From NCBI GenBank assembly GCA_900752545.1, contig CAADVS010000075.1, positions 1 to 22,852 on the forward strand: DNA of 22,852 nucleotides, given 5' to 3'. This DNA comes from an uncultured Collinsella sp. GTDB taxonomy: Bacteria > Actinomycetota > Coriobacteriia > Coriobacteriales > Coriobacteriaceae. The position numbers and the translations under genes were made by a program. This document shows positions 7,326 through 15,526 of this stretch, in pieces (within the stretch, counting starts at the first letter, position 1; every line of letters starts with the position of its first letter). The notes under the pieces were generated by a model. That model was not told where the DNA came from. It was given only the letters and a program-made list of their open reading frames with translations, and made no database searches.

Positions 7326-10325
7326 ATGAGCGACATCATGAGGCCGATCCCGTTTTCGCAGCTGATGAACTGGATCATCGAGGAGCACAAGACCCAGGAC
7401 GCCATCTTTGGCGTGCGCAAGATGGTCACGACCAACCAGGAGGGCGCGCTTCCCATTTTTGACGAGCGCATCGAGACTCCGTTTGGCCCGGCCGCCGGCC
7501 CCAATACGCAGCTTGCCCAAAACATCGTGGCATCCTACGTGGCCGGTTCCCGCTTCTTTGAGCTCAAGACCGTCCAGGTTATGGACGGCGAGGAGCTCTC
7601 CAAGTGTGTGAACAAGCCCTGCATCGTGGCGCAGGACGAGTGCTACAACTGTGAGTGGTCGACCGAGCTCGAGGTTCCGCAGGCCTTTGCCGAGTACGTG
7701 AAGGCATGGTTCGCCTGCCACCTCATCGCTCGCGAGTACGGCCTGGGAAGCCCGGACGGTTTTGTCTTCAACATGTCCGTGGGTTATGACCTGGAGGGCA
7801 TCAAGAGCCCCAAGGTCGACGCCTACATCGAGGGTATGAAGGACGCCAGCGGCTCCGACGTCTGGAACGAGTGCCGTACGTGGGCGCTCGCCAACCTGGA
7901 CAAGTTTGAGCATGTCGACGCCGCGTTCGTCGAGTCCATCCCGGCACGCGTCTCCAACTCCATCACCGAGTCTACCCTGCACGGCTGCCCGCCGGCCGAG
8001 ATCGAGCGCATCGCGACCTATCTGATCACCGAGAAGGGCCTCAACACCTACATCAAGTGCAACCCCACACTGCTGGGCTATGAGTTTGCCCGCCAGCGTC
8101 TGAACGAGCTGGGCTTTGACTACATCGTCTTCGATGACACGCACTTCCGCGAGGACCTGCAGTGGGCCGATGCCGTGCCTATGTTCGAGCGCCTGATCGC
8201 CCTGTGCGCCGAGCGCGGCCTGGAGTTTGGCGTCAAGCTGACCAACACGTTCCCCGTCGACGTGACGAGGAACGAGCTGCCCTCTACCGAGATGTACATG
8301 TCCGGCCGTTCGCTGTTCTCGCTGACCATCGAGGCTGCCCGCCGCATTACCGAGCAGTTTGACGGCAAGCTGCGCATCAGCTACTCCGGCGGTGCCACGG
8401 TCTACAACATCCGCGCCCTGTACGATGCCGGCATTTGGCCCGTTACCCTGGCGACCGACGTGCTCAAGCCCGGTGGCTACGAGCGCTTTAGTCAGATGGC
8501 CGGCGAATTTGGCGATCTGGACGGCAAGCCGTTCGCGGGCGTCTCTCTCAAGGCTGTGACCGCGATTCAGGCTGACTCGCTCACCAACCCGCTCTACAAG
8601 AAGCCGCTGCGTCCGCTGCCCGACCGCAAGGTCGCCGGCAAGAGCCCGCTTTCCGACTGCTTTACCACGCCGTGCCGCACGAGCTGCCCCATCCAACAGG
8701 ATATTCCCGCCTATCTGGCGGCTGTTGACGAGGGCCGCTACGAGGACGCACTCAACATCATCATCGAGCGCAACGCCCTGCCGTTTATTACCGGCACCAT
8801 CTGCCCGCATCCCTGCGGTCGTGCCTGCGAGCGTGCGTTCTACGAGCCCGAGGGTGCCCAGATTCGCGCCAGCAAGCTCAAGGCCGCCCGTGAGGCCATG
8901 ACCGCCGTGCTGCCCAAGCTGCGCGCCCAGGCCATCGCCAACGACGGTGAGCGCAACGTTGCCGTTATCGGCGGCGGCCCGGCCGGCCTGGCGACGGCGT
9001 TCTTCCTGACGCGTGCCGGCGTGCCCGTCACCATCTTTGAGGCCCGCGACTCTCTCGGCGGCGTGGTCCGCCACGTGATCCCCGAGTTCCGCATTGCGAG
9101 CGACGATATCTCCCACGATGCCGAGCTCTGCCTGGCCTTTGGCGCCAAGGTGCAGCTCAACGCTCGCGTGGATTCCATCGACGAGCTCAAGGCTCAAGGC
9201 TTTACCGACGTGGTCGTGGCCACCGGTGCCTGGATGCCCGGCTCTGCGGGCCTGGGCGAGGGTGCCGAGCTCGATGTGCTGGAGTTCCTCGAGGCCGCCA
9301 AGAAGGGCGAGAAACTCGAGCTGGGCGAGGACGTCGTGGTCATTGGCGCCGGCAACACCGCCATGGACGCGGCCCGCGTGGCCAAGCGTCTGGCTGGCGT
9401 GAAGAACGTGCGCCTGGTGTATCGCCGCACCAAGAAGCAGATGCCCGCCGACGAGGAAGAGCTCGATCTTGCTCTTGCCGACGGCGTTGAGCTCTGCGAG
9501 CTGCTGGCGCCCAAGGCACTCAACGGCTCCGTGCTGACCTGCGACGTCATGGAGCTCGGCGAGCCGGATACAAGCGGCCGTCGCAGCCCCGTCGCCACGG
9601 GCGAGACCGTCGAGCTTTCCGCCACCACGGTGATCTGCGCCGTGGGCGAGGGCATCGATGCCAGCCTGTACGATGCCACGGGCGTCGAGCACGACCGTCG
9701 CGGCCGTCTTGCCGCCACCTCCACCGGCGTCGAGGGCGTTTGGGCTGCCGGCGACTGCCGTCGCGGTCCTGCCACCGTGGTCGAGGCTATCGCCGATGCC
9801 GCCGAGGTCGCCCGTGCCATCGCCGGCGTGGACTTTAACAAGTACGCCGATTGCAACGAGCAGGCTGGCCGCGAGGACACCTGCTACGAGCGCAAGGGGT
9901 CGCTGTGCCGCGACAAGCGCAACTGCACCAAGACCCGCTGCCTGGGCTGCGGCTCGGTGTGCGAGGTCTGCTGCGACGTGTGCCCCAACCGCGCCAACGT
10001 AGCCATTAAGGTGCCGGGCCTGGCCAAGCATCAGGTCGTCCATGTCGATGGCATGTGCAACGAGTGCGGCAACTGCGCCGTGTTCTGCCCCTACCAGGAG
10101 GGCCGTCCCTACAAGGACAAGCTCACCCTGTTCTGGAGCGAGGAGGACATGGAGAACTCCGAGAACGAGGGCTTCCTGGCCGTGGACGAGGACCACTTTA
10201 AAGTCCGCGTCGCCGGCACGGTCCGCACCGTCTCGGTCGATGCCGTCAACACCGGTCTTCCCGAGGCCGTCCGCCTGACCATCAAGGCTGTGCGTGACAA
10301 CTATTCGTACCTTCTTAAGAAATAG
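7326..10325 (+). CDS. ygfK: YgfK-type oxidoreductase (putative selenate reductase / purine reductase subunit)
   Basis: A 999-aa flavin and Fe-S protein with the YgfK layout. Residues 1 to ~430 resemble a dihydroorotate dehydrogenase-like TIM barrel. A GltD-like N-terminal cysteine motif follows (C445, C450, C454-P). The FAD site is VIGGGPAG at 547-554, the NAD(P) site VIGAGNT at 672-678, and the FAD-closing motif AAGDC at 807-811. A ferredoxin-like C-terminus has CLGCGSVCEVCCDVCP (872-887) and CNECGNCAVFCP (911-922). Start ATG 7326 has GAGAGGAG upstream; an in-frame ATG at 7278 has none. The 'selenate reductase' name comes from E. coli genome naming. The recurring ssnA-ygfK-xdhD association points to redox chemistry on purines, with NAD(P)H and ferredoxin as electron partners. 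The ferredoxin gene follows after 11 nt. Confidence 0.92.
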   Translation: MSDIMRPIPFSQLMNWIIEEHKTQDAIFGVRKMVTTNQEGALPIFDERIETPFGPAAGPNTQLAQNIVASYVAGSRFFELKTVQVMDGEELSKCVNKPCIVAQDECYNCEWSTELEVPQAFAEYVKAWFACHLIAREYGLGSPDGFVFNMSVGYDLEGIKSPKVDAYIEGMKDASGSDVWNECRTWALANLDKFEHVDAAFVESIPARVSNSITESTLHGCPPAEIERIATYLITEKGLNTYIKCNPTLLGYEFARQRLNELGFDYIVFDDTHFREDLQWADAVPMFERLIALCAERGLEFGVKLTNTFPVDVTRNELPSTEMYMSGRSLFSLTIEAARRITEQFDGKLRISYSGGATVYNIRALYDAGIWPVTLATDVLKPGGYERFSQMAGEFGDLDGKPFAGVSLKAVTAIQADSLTNPLYKKPLRPLPDRKVAGKSPLSDCFTTPCRTSCPIQQDIPAYLAAVDEGRYEDALNIIIERNALPFITGTICPHPCGRACERAFYEPEGAQIRASKLKAAREAMTAVLPKLRAQAIANDGERNVAVIGGGPAGLATAFFLTRAGVPVTIFEARDSLGGVVRHVIPEFRIASDDISHDAELCLAFGAKVQLNARVDSIDELKAQGFTDVVVATGAWMPGSAGLGEGAELDVLEFLEAAKKGEKLELGEDVVVIGAGNTAMDAARVAKRLAGVKNVRLVYRRTKKQMPADEEELDLALADGVELCELLAPKALNGSVLTCDVMELGEPDTSGRRSPVATGETVELSATTVICAVGEGIDASLYDATGVEHDRRGRLAATSTGVEGVWAAGDCRRGPATVVEAIADAAEVARAIAGVDFNKYADCNEQAGREDTCYERKGSLCRDKRNCTKTRCLGCGSVCEVCCDVCPNRANVAIKVPGLAKHQVVHVDGMCNECGNCAVFCPYQEGRPYKDKLTLFWSEEDMENSENEGFLAVDEDHFKVRVAGTVRTVSVDAVNTGLPEAVRLTIKAVRDNYSYLLKK

Positions 10326-10336
10326 GCGAACCTTTT

Positions 10337-10816
10337 ATGGCCAAATCTATTCAACATAACGTGGCCTACGTTGCCTGCGGAAGCGGCTGTGCTTCCGCAG
10401 GCGGCGACGCCCGCTGCAGCGAAGGCTGCATTGGCTGTGGCGCCTGCGTCACGGCTTGCCCCCACGGTGCCATCTCACTGGTCGACGGCGTTGCCCGCGT
10501 GGACCGCTCCAAGTGCACGGGCTGCGGCCTGTGCGGCATGGCGTGCCCGCAGCGCGTGATTGCCTTCGTTCCCGGCTACCAGAACATCCTGGTGCGCTGT
10601 AACAACACCGACAAGGGCGCCATTGCGCGCAAGATCTGCGACACGAGCTGCATCGGTTGCGGCATGTGCGCCAAAAAGTGCCCTGCCGGCGCTATTCGCA
10701 TCGAGGACAACTGCGCCCATATCGACGGCGCGGACTGCCTGTCGTGCGGCATGTGCGCGGTTGTGTGCCCGCATGGCGCCATTCACGACCGCACCGGCAT
10801 TGCCGCCGGCGTGTAG
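10337..10816 (+). CDS. RnfB-like polyferredoxin (four 4Fe-4S motifs)
   Basis: A 159-aa protein with four complete CxxCxxCxxxCP motifs: C31-C41, C60-C70, C105-C115 and C134-C144. Additional cysteines at 14, 18, 27, 88, 101 and 126 could bind further clusters. The stretch CNNTDKGAIARKICDTSC is typical of the RnfB C-terminal ferredoxin domain, but there is no N-terminal membrane segment, so it should be soluble. It sits between ygfK and xdhD with gaps of 11 and 12 nt, so all three are almost certainly one transcript. It may carry electrons between the molybdenum enzyme and the YgfK flavin in place of the usual FAD subunit (inference). Functionally it is comparable to the small YgfS-type Fe-S proteins of E. 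coli. The RBS (AGGCGAA) is weak, so translation may be coupled. Confidence 0.88.
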   Translation: MAKSIQHNVAYVACGSGCASAGGDARCSEGCIGCGACVTACPHGAISLVDGVARVDRSKCTGCGLCGMACPQRVIAFVPGYQNILVRCNNTDKGAIARKICDTSCIGCGMCAKKCPAGAIRIEDNCAHIDGADCLSCGMCAVVCPHGAIHDRTGIAAGV

Positions 10817-10828
10817 AAGGGAATCACC

Positions 10829-13606
10829 ATGGCACAGGAATTCACTTTTACCGTTAACGGCGTGGAGCGCACGACGACTCAGAACAAACCGCTGCTGCGC
10901 TACCTGCGGGACGACCTGCATATTCACTCCGCCAAGGACGGCTGCTCCGAGGGCGCGTGCGGTACCTGCACCATCCACGTGGACGGTGCGGCCGTCAAGG
11001 CGTGCGTGCTGACCACCGCGCTTGCCGCCGGCCGTAACATCGTAACCGTCGAGGGCCTGCCCGAGGACGTGCGCGAGGCCTTTGTGTACGCCTTTGGCGC
11101 CGTGGGCGCCGTGCAGTGCGGCTTTTGCATCCCCGGCATGGTCATGGCGGGTGCGGCACTCATCGCCGAGGACCCCGAGCCCACCGAGGAACAGATCAAG
11201 TACGCCATTCGCGGCAACGTCTGCCGTTGCACCGGCTACAAGAAGATTATCGAGGGCATTTCGCTGGCAGCCGCGGTGCTCCGCGGCGAAAAGCAGATCG
11301 ACGAGGACCTGGAGCGCGGCGATGACTACGGCGTGGGCAAGCGCGCCTTCCGTATCGACGTGCGCAAGAAGGTGCTCGGCGAGGGCAAGTACCCCGACGA
11401 CATCGACGAGCTCGACCAGCCGGGCCTGACCTATGCCAGCGCCGTGCGCTCGAAGTACCCGCGTGCCCGCGTGCTCTCCATCGATACCTCCAAGGCCGAG
11501 GCCCTGCCCGGCGTGGTGGGCATTCTGCGCGCCGAGGACGTGCCGGTCAACCAGGTCGGCCACCTTATCCAGGACTGGGACGTCATGATCGCCCAGGGCG
11601 ATATCACCCGCTGCGTGGGCGATGCCATCGTGCTGGTGGTTGCCGAGGACGAGGCGACGCTCGAGAAGGCCAAGAAGCTCGTCAAGGTTGATTACGAGCC
11701 TCTGGAACCCGTGCGCAACATCGCCGAGGCCAGGGCTGCCGACGCTCCGCGCCTGCACGACAGCTTCTTTGCCTTTGGCAACACGGTGGAGCTCAAGGAC
11801 AACGTATGCCAGAGCCGTCACGTGACGCGTGGCGACGCCGCCAAGGCGCTGGCGGAGAGCGCGTTCACCGTGACGCAGCGCTTTACTACGCCCTTTACCG
11901 AGCATGCTTTCTTGGAGCCCGAGTGCGCCGTCGCCTTCCCGTACAAGAACGGCGTCAAGGTGCAGTCGACCGACCAGGGCGCCTACGACACGCGTAAAGA
12001 GTGCGCCCACATGTTTGGCTGGGATAGCGAGCCCGAGCGCGTGGTCGTCGAGACCATGCTCGTGGGCGGCGGCTTTGGCGGCAAGGAGGACGTGTCCATC
12101 CAGCACCTGGCCGCGCTCGCCGCATATAAGTTCCAGCGTCCCGTGAAGTGCAAGCTCGCGCGTGCCGAGTCGCTCGCGTTCCATCCCAAGCGCCACGCCA
12201 TGGACGGCACCTTTACACTGGGCTGCGACGCCGAGGGCAACTTTACCGGCCTGGATTGCGAGATCAACTTTGATACCGGCGCCTACGCGTCGCTGTGCGG
12301 CCCGGTGCTCGAGCGCGCCTGTACGCATGCCGTCGGCCCCTACAAGTACCAGAATACCGACATTCGCGGCTTTGGCTACTACACCAACAACCCGCCCGCC
12401 GGCGCGTACCGCGGCTTTGGCGTTTGCCAGTCCGAGTTTGCGCTCGAGAGCCTGATCGACCTGCTGGCCGAGAAGGTCGGCCTGGATCCGTGGGAGATCC
12501 GCTACCGTAACGCCATCGAGCCGGGCGAGGTTCTGCCCAACGGGCAGATTGCCGACTGCTCCACGGCGCTGAAGGAGACGCTGCTCGAGGTCAAGGATGC
12601 CTACTATGCGCATCCCGGACACGCCGGTATCGCCTGCGCCATGAAGAACGCCGGCGTGGGCGTGGGCCTGCCCGATGCCGGCCGCTGCAAGATTCGCGTC
12701 GAGAACGGCGTGGCCGTGGTCTATGCTGCCACGTCCGACATCGGCCAGGGCTGCAACACGGTCTTTTTGCAGGACGTTGCCGAGGCATGCGGCCTGCCGC
12801 TTCGCTGCATCGCCAATGGCGAGTGCTCTACCGAGAACGCTCCCGACTCCGGCACCACGTCTGGCTCGCGTCAGACGGTCGTGACCGGCGAGGCCGTGCG
12901 CGGTGCCGCCTTCCTGCTGCGCGATGCCATGCTTGACATCGAGGCCGGCAAGCATGCACCCGATGCTCCTGTGAGCGCCCATGGTGATGGCATCAAGATC
13001 GAGTACGACGACGGTCGCGCCTATCAGCAGCACACACAGGAACTCGTCGCCGGCCAGGGTATGCATCCTCAAGATCCCGCTGCCGCCATCAAGGCGCTCG
13101 AGGGCTGCGAGTTTGGGTACGTGTACCTGGAGCCGACCGACAAGCTGGGCGCCGACGTTCCCAACCCCAAGAGCCACATCTGCTACGGCTTTGCCACGCA
13201 TGTGGTCATTCTGGATGATGACGGTCGCGTGAGCGAGGTCTATGCCGCGCACGATTCCGGCAAGGTGGTCAATCCCATCTCCATCCAGGGTCAGATCGAA
13301 GGCGGCGTGCTCATGGGTATGGGCTATGCGCTTACCGAGGATTGGCCGCTCAAGGACTGCGTGCCCCAGGCAAGGTACGGCACGCTCGGACTGTTCCGTG
13401 CGCCCGAGATTCCGGATATCCACGCCATCTACGTGGAGAAGGATGAGCTGCTGCCCGTGGCATACGGCGGCAAGGGCATCGGCGAGATCGCAACGATTCC
13501 CACGGCGCCCGCCGTACAGAACGCCTATCGCGCATTTGACGGCAAGCTGCGTCCGGATCTGCCCATGGTGGATACGCCCTACAGCCGCGCCCGCAACCGC
13601 GGGTAG
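10829..13606 (+). CDS. xdhD: XdhD-type molybdenum hydroxylase (xanthine dehydrogenase family, [2Fe-2S] fused)
   Basis: A 925-aa protein fusing a small Fe-S subunit to the molybdopterin subunit, as in E. coli XdhD (a probable hypoxanthine oxidase). The plant-type [2Fe-2S] motif is CSEGACGTC (39-47); the second cluster uses C97-GF-C100 and C132-R-C134. Molybdopterin-domain landmarks are GGFGGKE (414-420), AYRGFG with R528, IGQGCNTVFLQ, and GGKGIGE with the predicted catalytic base Glu886. No FAD-binding (XdhB/CoxM) domain is fused or adjacent. The family is often predicted to need a labile selenium ligand; no in-frame TGA and no selenium genes are seen here. An AAGGGA RBS precedes ATG 10829. 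Hydroxylation of hypoxanthine, xanthine or a related purine is expected; which one is not readable. Confidence 0.92.
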   Translation: MAQEFTFTVNGVERTTTQNKPLLRYLRDDLHIHSAKDGCSEGACGTCTIHVDGAAVKACVLTTALAAGRNIVTVEGLPEDVREAFVYAFGAVGAVQCGFCIPGMVMAGAALIAEDPEPTEEQIKYAIRGNVCRCTGYKKIIEGISLAAAVLRGEKQIDEDLERGDDYGVGKRAFRIDVRKKVLGEGKYPDDIDELDQPGLTYASAVRSKYPRARVLSIDTSKAEALPGVVGILRAEDVPVNQVGHLIQDWDVMIAQGDITRCVGDAIVLVVAEDEATLEKAKKLVKVDYEPLEPVRNIAEARAADAPRLHDSFFAFGNTVELKDNVCQSRHVTRGDAAKALAESAFTVTQRFTTPFTEHAFLEPECAVAFPYKNGVKVQSTDQGAYDTRKECAHMFGWDSEPERVVVETMLVGGGFGGKEDVSIQHLAALAAYKFQRPVKCKLARAESLAFHPKRHAMDGTFTLGCDAEGNFTGLDCEINFDTGAYASLCGPVLERACTHAVGPYKYQNTDIRGFGYYTNNPPAGAYRGFGVCQSEFALESLIDLLAEKVGLDPWEIRYRNAIEPGEVLPNGQIADCSTALKETLLEVKDAYYAHPGHAGIACAMKNAGVGVGLPDAGRCKIRVENGVAVVYAATSDIGQGCNTVFLQDVAEACGLPLRCIANGECSTENAPDSGTTSGSRQTVVTGEAVRGAAFLLRDAMLDIEAGKHAPDAPVSAHGDGIKIEYDDGRAYQQHTQELVAGQGMHPQDPAAAIKALEGCEFGYVYLEPTDKLGADVPNPKSHICYGFATHVVILDDDGRVSEVYAAHDSGKVVNPISIQGQIEGGVLMGMGYALTEDWPLKDCVPQARYGTLGLFRAPEIPDIHAIYVEKDELLPVAYGGKGIGEIATIPTAPAVQNAYRAFDGKLRPDLPMVDTPYSRARNRG

Positions 13607-13675
13607 GGTAGGGCGCGGACGGCCATTGCTGACGAGCTGTTCGCGCTCAACATCAACTACATACGCTGCGCCTTT

Positions 13676-13711
13676 GGCCCCGGCTCCATCGCGAGCCGGG
13701 GCCCTTTGTTT
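13676..13711 (+). terminator. Intrinsic terminator after the purine block
   Basis: A perfect 11-bp stem GGCCCCGGCTC (13676-13686) / GAGCCGGGGCC (13693-13703) with a 6-nt loop is followed by CTTTGTTT. It ends the rightward purine transcript about 70 nt after xdhD. The gap 13607-13949 holds no gene; besides this terminator it contains the hairpin repeat and the palindrome listed separately. Confidence 0.85.
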
Positions 13712-13716
13712 GGAGT

Positions 13717-13827
13717 GGAAACTGCGTCCCGGATTTGGCGCTCAGAACGGGACACGCTTTCCGGATGGGATGCTTGGCGGAAACTACGGCCCAGTTTTTG
13801 GCTCCAGAATGGGATGCATTTTCCGGA
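13717..13827 (+). repeat. Two imperfect 49-bp tandem units with internal dyads
   Basis: Unit A (13717-13765) and unit B (13779-13827) are both 49 bp, start with GGAAACT, end with TTTCCGGA and align without gaps at roughly three quarters identity; the period is 62 bp. Each unit is itself an imperfect inverted repeat. In A, GGAAA and GTCCCG face CGGGAC and TTTCC. They lie between the purine terminator and the ATPase promoter. This looks like a REP/MITE-type intergenic element, not a gene. Confidence 0.6.
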
Positions 13828-13871
13828 ACGGTCCACGTGCGGTGGTGTACCGCCCCTTTCGTGTGCGCCGC

Positions 13872-13901
13872 TTGTCGAATTACGTTATAGCTAGCTATAT
13901 T
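13872..13901 (+). promoter_or_regulatory. Possible promoter of the DUF234 ATPase gene
   Basis: TTGTCG (13872-13877, 4/6) and TATATT (13896-13901, 5/6) are 18 nt apart. A second, perfect TATAAT lies at 13911-13916 but lacks a -35. Both -10 boxes fall inside the palindrome at 13880-13935, so a protein bound there would block transcription. Confidence 0.4.
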
Positions 13902-13935
13902 ATAGGAAGGTATAATATAGCTAGCTATAACGTAA
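13880..13935. promoter_or_regulatory. Perfect 25+25-bp inverted repeat upstream of the ATPase gene
   Basis: Arms at 13880-13904 and 13911-13935 are exact reverse complements around the 6-bp centre GGAAGG. Each arm contains the self-palindromic 14-mer TATAGCTAGCTATA (13886-13899 and 13916-13929). The two 14-mers are therefore identical sites whose centres are 30 bp apart, about three helical turns. The outer flanks are TTACGT and ACGTAA. The gene's RBS (AAGGAAGG) follows directly and the ATG is 15 nt downstream. As DNA this looks like a double operator; as RNA it would form a very long 5' hairpin. AT-richness contrasts sharply with the surroundings. Confidence 0.85.
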
Positions 13936-13949
13936 AGGAAGGATGGTCT

Positions 13950-15341
13950 ATGTTTGTCGGAAGAACAGCGGAAATGTCCGAGCTCAATCGACTGTATGGC
14001 ACGGACTCCTTTGAGATGCCTGTGATTTACGGCCGCCGTCGTGTGGGTAAAACGCGCCTTATCACAGAGTTTATCCAAGGCAAGAAGGCTATTTACTTTC
14101 AAGCTCGTCGCACCAATGCAGAGGCAAACCTGCATGGCTTTAGCCAGGCGATACTTGCGGGCTCCGTTGGTGTTGCTGGCGTGTCGTTTCGTAGTTTTGA
14201 CGAGGCGTTCGATGCATTGGCTACCATGGCTCGTACGGAACGTTTGATTGTCGTGATCGACGAGTATCCTTATCTCGCCCAATCGAATCCCGAGATCAGC
14301 TCGTTGCTGCAAGACAAGATCGATCACTTGTACAAAGAGACCAAGCTTATGCTTATCCTGTGCGGGTCGTCGCTTTCGTTTATGGAAGAGCAGGTGTTGG
14401 GCTACGAGAGTCCGCTATACGGTAGGCGTACGGCCCAGTTTAAGATCATGCCGCTCGATTTTATGACGACCCTCGGCCTGTGGCAGAGCATGGGTCGCGA
14501 AGACGCTGCAGTTTGCTATGGCATGACGGGTGGCATTCCTGCATATATCGAGAAAGTCGATCCTGCCGCACCGCTCAAGGACAACATCAAACGTCTTTTT
14601 CTTACTCCTACGGGCTATCTCTTTGAGGAGCCGAGTAACCTGCTATTGCAGGAGTGCCGCAATCCCGAGCAATATGATGCGATCGTGCAAGCAATTGCCC
14701 AGGGGCGCTCGAAGATCTCGGAGATTGCGAGCTCTACGGGAATCCCTGCGAGCAACGTAAAGAGCTATGTGGATAAGCTGGCGTCGCTTGGGATTGTCGA
14801 GCGCGAGCTGCCCCTAAACGAGACGAGCAATAAGCGAGCCGTGTATCTGCTGAGCGATCAGATGTTTAGGTTCTGGTACAAGTTTGTTCCGCAGAACATC
14901 GGGCTGATTCAAAACGATATGGCCGAGATGGCGTATGAGCGCATTGAGCCGCACGTATCGGATTACATGGGTACGGTCTTTGAGCTTATATGCAGACAAT
15001 ACGTGTACGAACTCGCGCGGGCGGGCCAGCTTGATGTGGTTCCGGCAAGCGTTGGGCGCTGGTGGGGGACGGATAATCGCACGCATACGCAGGAAGAAAT
15101 CGACTTGATTGTTGACGATGGCGAGGGCACTGCGCTGTTTGCGGAATGCAAATGGCGCAATGAACCGGTGGGCGAAGACGTGCTGCAAAAGCTCGTGCAT
15201 CGAAGCGAGCTCTTTAGGCGGCAGCACAAAAGCTATGCGATCTTCTCGAAGCGAGGCTTTACGCAAGGATGTCAGGAAGCTGCGGCGAGCAGGGGAGATG
15301 CCAAGCTGATTTCGTTTGCCGAGATGTGCGAGCGGAGATAA
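13950..15341 (+). CDS. AAA+ ATPase with DUF234 / PD-(D/E)xK-like C-terminus
   Basis: A 463-aa protein of the archaeal-type ATPase plus DUF234 group. Walker A is GRRRVGKT (28-35), Walker B LIVVIDEYPYL with D104-E105, and a sensor-like LILCGSS follows. A winged-helix segment is suggested by SKISEIASSTGIPASNVKSYVDKLASLGIVER, and FRFWYKFVPQN is the usual DUF234 entry. The C-terminus has EIDLIV...AECKW, that is D385, E399 and K401 in a D-(x)n-ExK pattern typical of PD-(D/E)xK nucleases. Start ATG 13950 follows RBS AAGGAAGG; an ATG at 13943 is out of frame. Function is unknown; a DNA-acting role (mobile element or defence) is inferred from motifs and from the palindrome upstream. It lies 185 nt before a second ATPase of a different family. 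Confidence 0.85.
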   Translation: MFVGRTAEMSELNRLYGTDSFEMPVIYGRRRVGKTRLITEFIQGKKAIYFQARRTNAEANLHGFSQAILAGSVGVAGVSFRSFDEAFDALATMARTERLIVVIDEYPYLAQSNPEISSLLQDKIDHLYKETKLMLILCGSSLSFMEEQVLGYESPLYGRRTAQFKIMPLDFMTTLGLWQSMGREDAAVCYGMTGGIPAYIEKVDPAAPLKDNIKRLFLTPTGYLFEEPSNLLLQECRNPEQYDAIVQAIAQGRSKISEIASSTGIPASNVKSYVDKLASLGIVERELPLNETSNKRAVYLLSDQMFRFWYKFVPQNIGLIQNDMAEMAYERIEPHVSDYMGTVFELICRQYVYELARAGQLDVVPASVGRWWGTDNRTHTQEEIDLIVDDGEGTALFAECKWRNEPVGEDVLQKLVHRSELFRRQHKSYAIFSKRGFTQGCQEAAASRGDAKLISFAEMCERR

Positions 15342-15389
15342 CCAAGCACGCTCTGATGTGATGCTCGGAATGGGTCGCGCTAAGGATGC

Positions 15390-15504
15390 CAAGCGTAAAA
15401 CCTTCAATGAAAATGGCGTAAAAACTACATCTGTCATGGCGTAAAAACTACATTGAAAGTAGCGTAAAATCAGCATTGAGAATGGCGTAATTTCGCATAT
15501 CGCG
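15390..15504 (+). repeat. Five direct repeats with an exact 23-bp period (iteron-like)
   Basis: GCGTAA starts at 15393, 15416, 15439, 15462 and 15485, always 23 bp apart. Units run 15390-15412, 15413-15435, 15436-15458, 15459-15481 and 15482-15504. Units 2 and 3 share their first 18 bases (ATGGCGTAAAAACTACAT); unit 3 continues TTGAAA, and units 1, 4 and 5 are diverged. The array fills most of the 185-bp gap and ends 22 bp before the DUF4143 ATPase start. There are no spacers, so it is not CRISPR. It resembles iterons or a multi-site operator. A possible -35 TTGAGA (15476-15481) lies within the array, without a good -10. Confidence 0.85.
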
Positions 15505-15526
15505 TGATAGAGAGGGACGGCCGTCT

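Noticed and set aside
7173..10196. A 1007-codon ORF on the minus strand opposite ygfK
   Set aside because: It is a shadow caused by G/C third-position bias; its translation is Gly/Ala/His/Val-rich with no motifs, while the plus strand encodes a complete YgfK with all cofactor motifs.
10475..13423. A 982-codon minus-strand ORF opposite the ferredoxin and xdhD
   Set aside because: It crosses two well-supported genes, has low-complexity composition and no recognisable domain or RBS.
13242..13949. Extension of the DUF234 ATPase ORF upstream to 13242
   Set aside because: The frame is open by chance through xdhD, the terminator and the palindrome; the RBS and family N-terminus (FVGR) fix the start at 13950.
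15390..15504. CRISPR array
   Set aside because: The units are contiguous with no unique spacers, the repeats diverge, and no cas gene is nearby.
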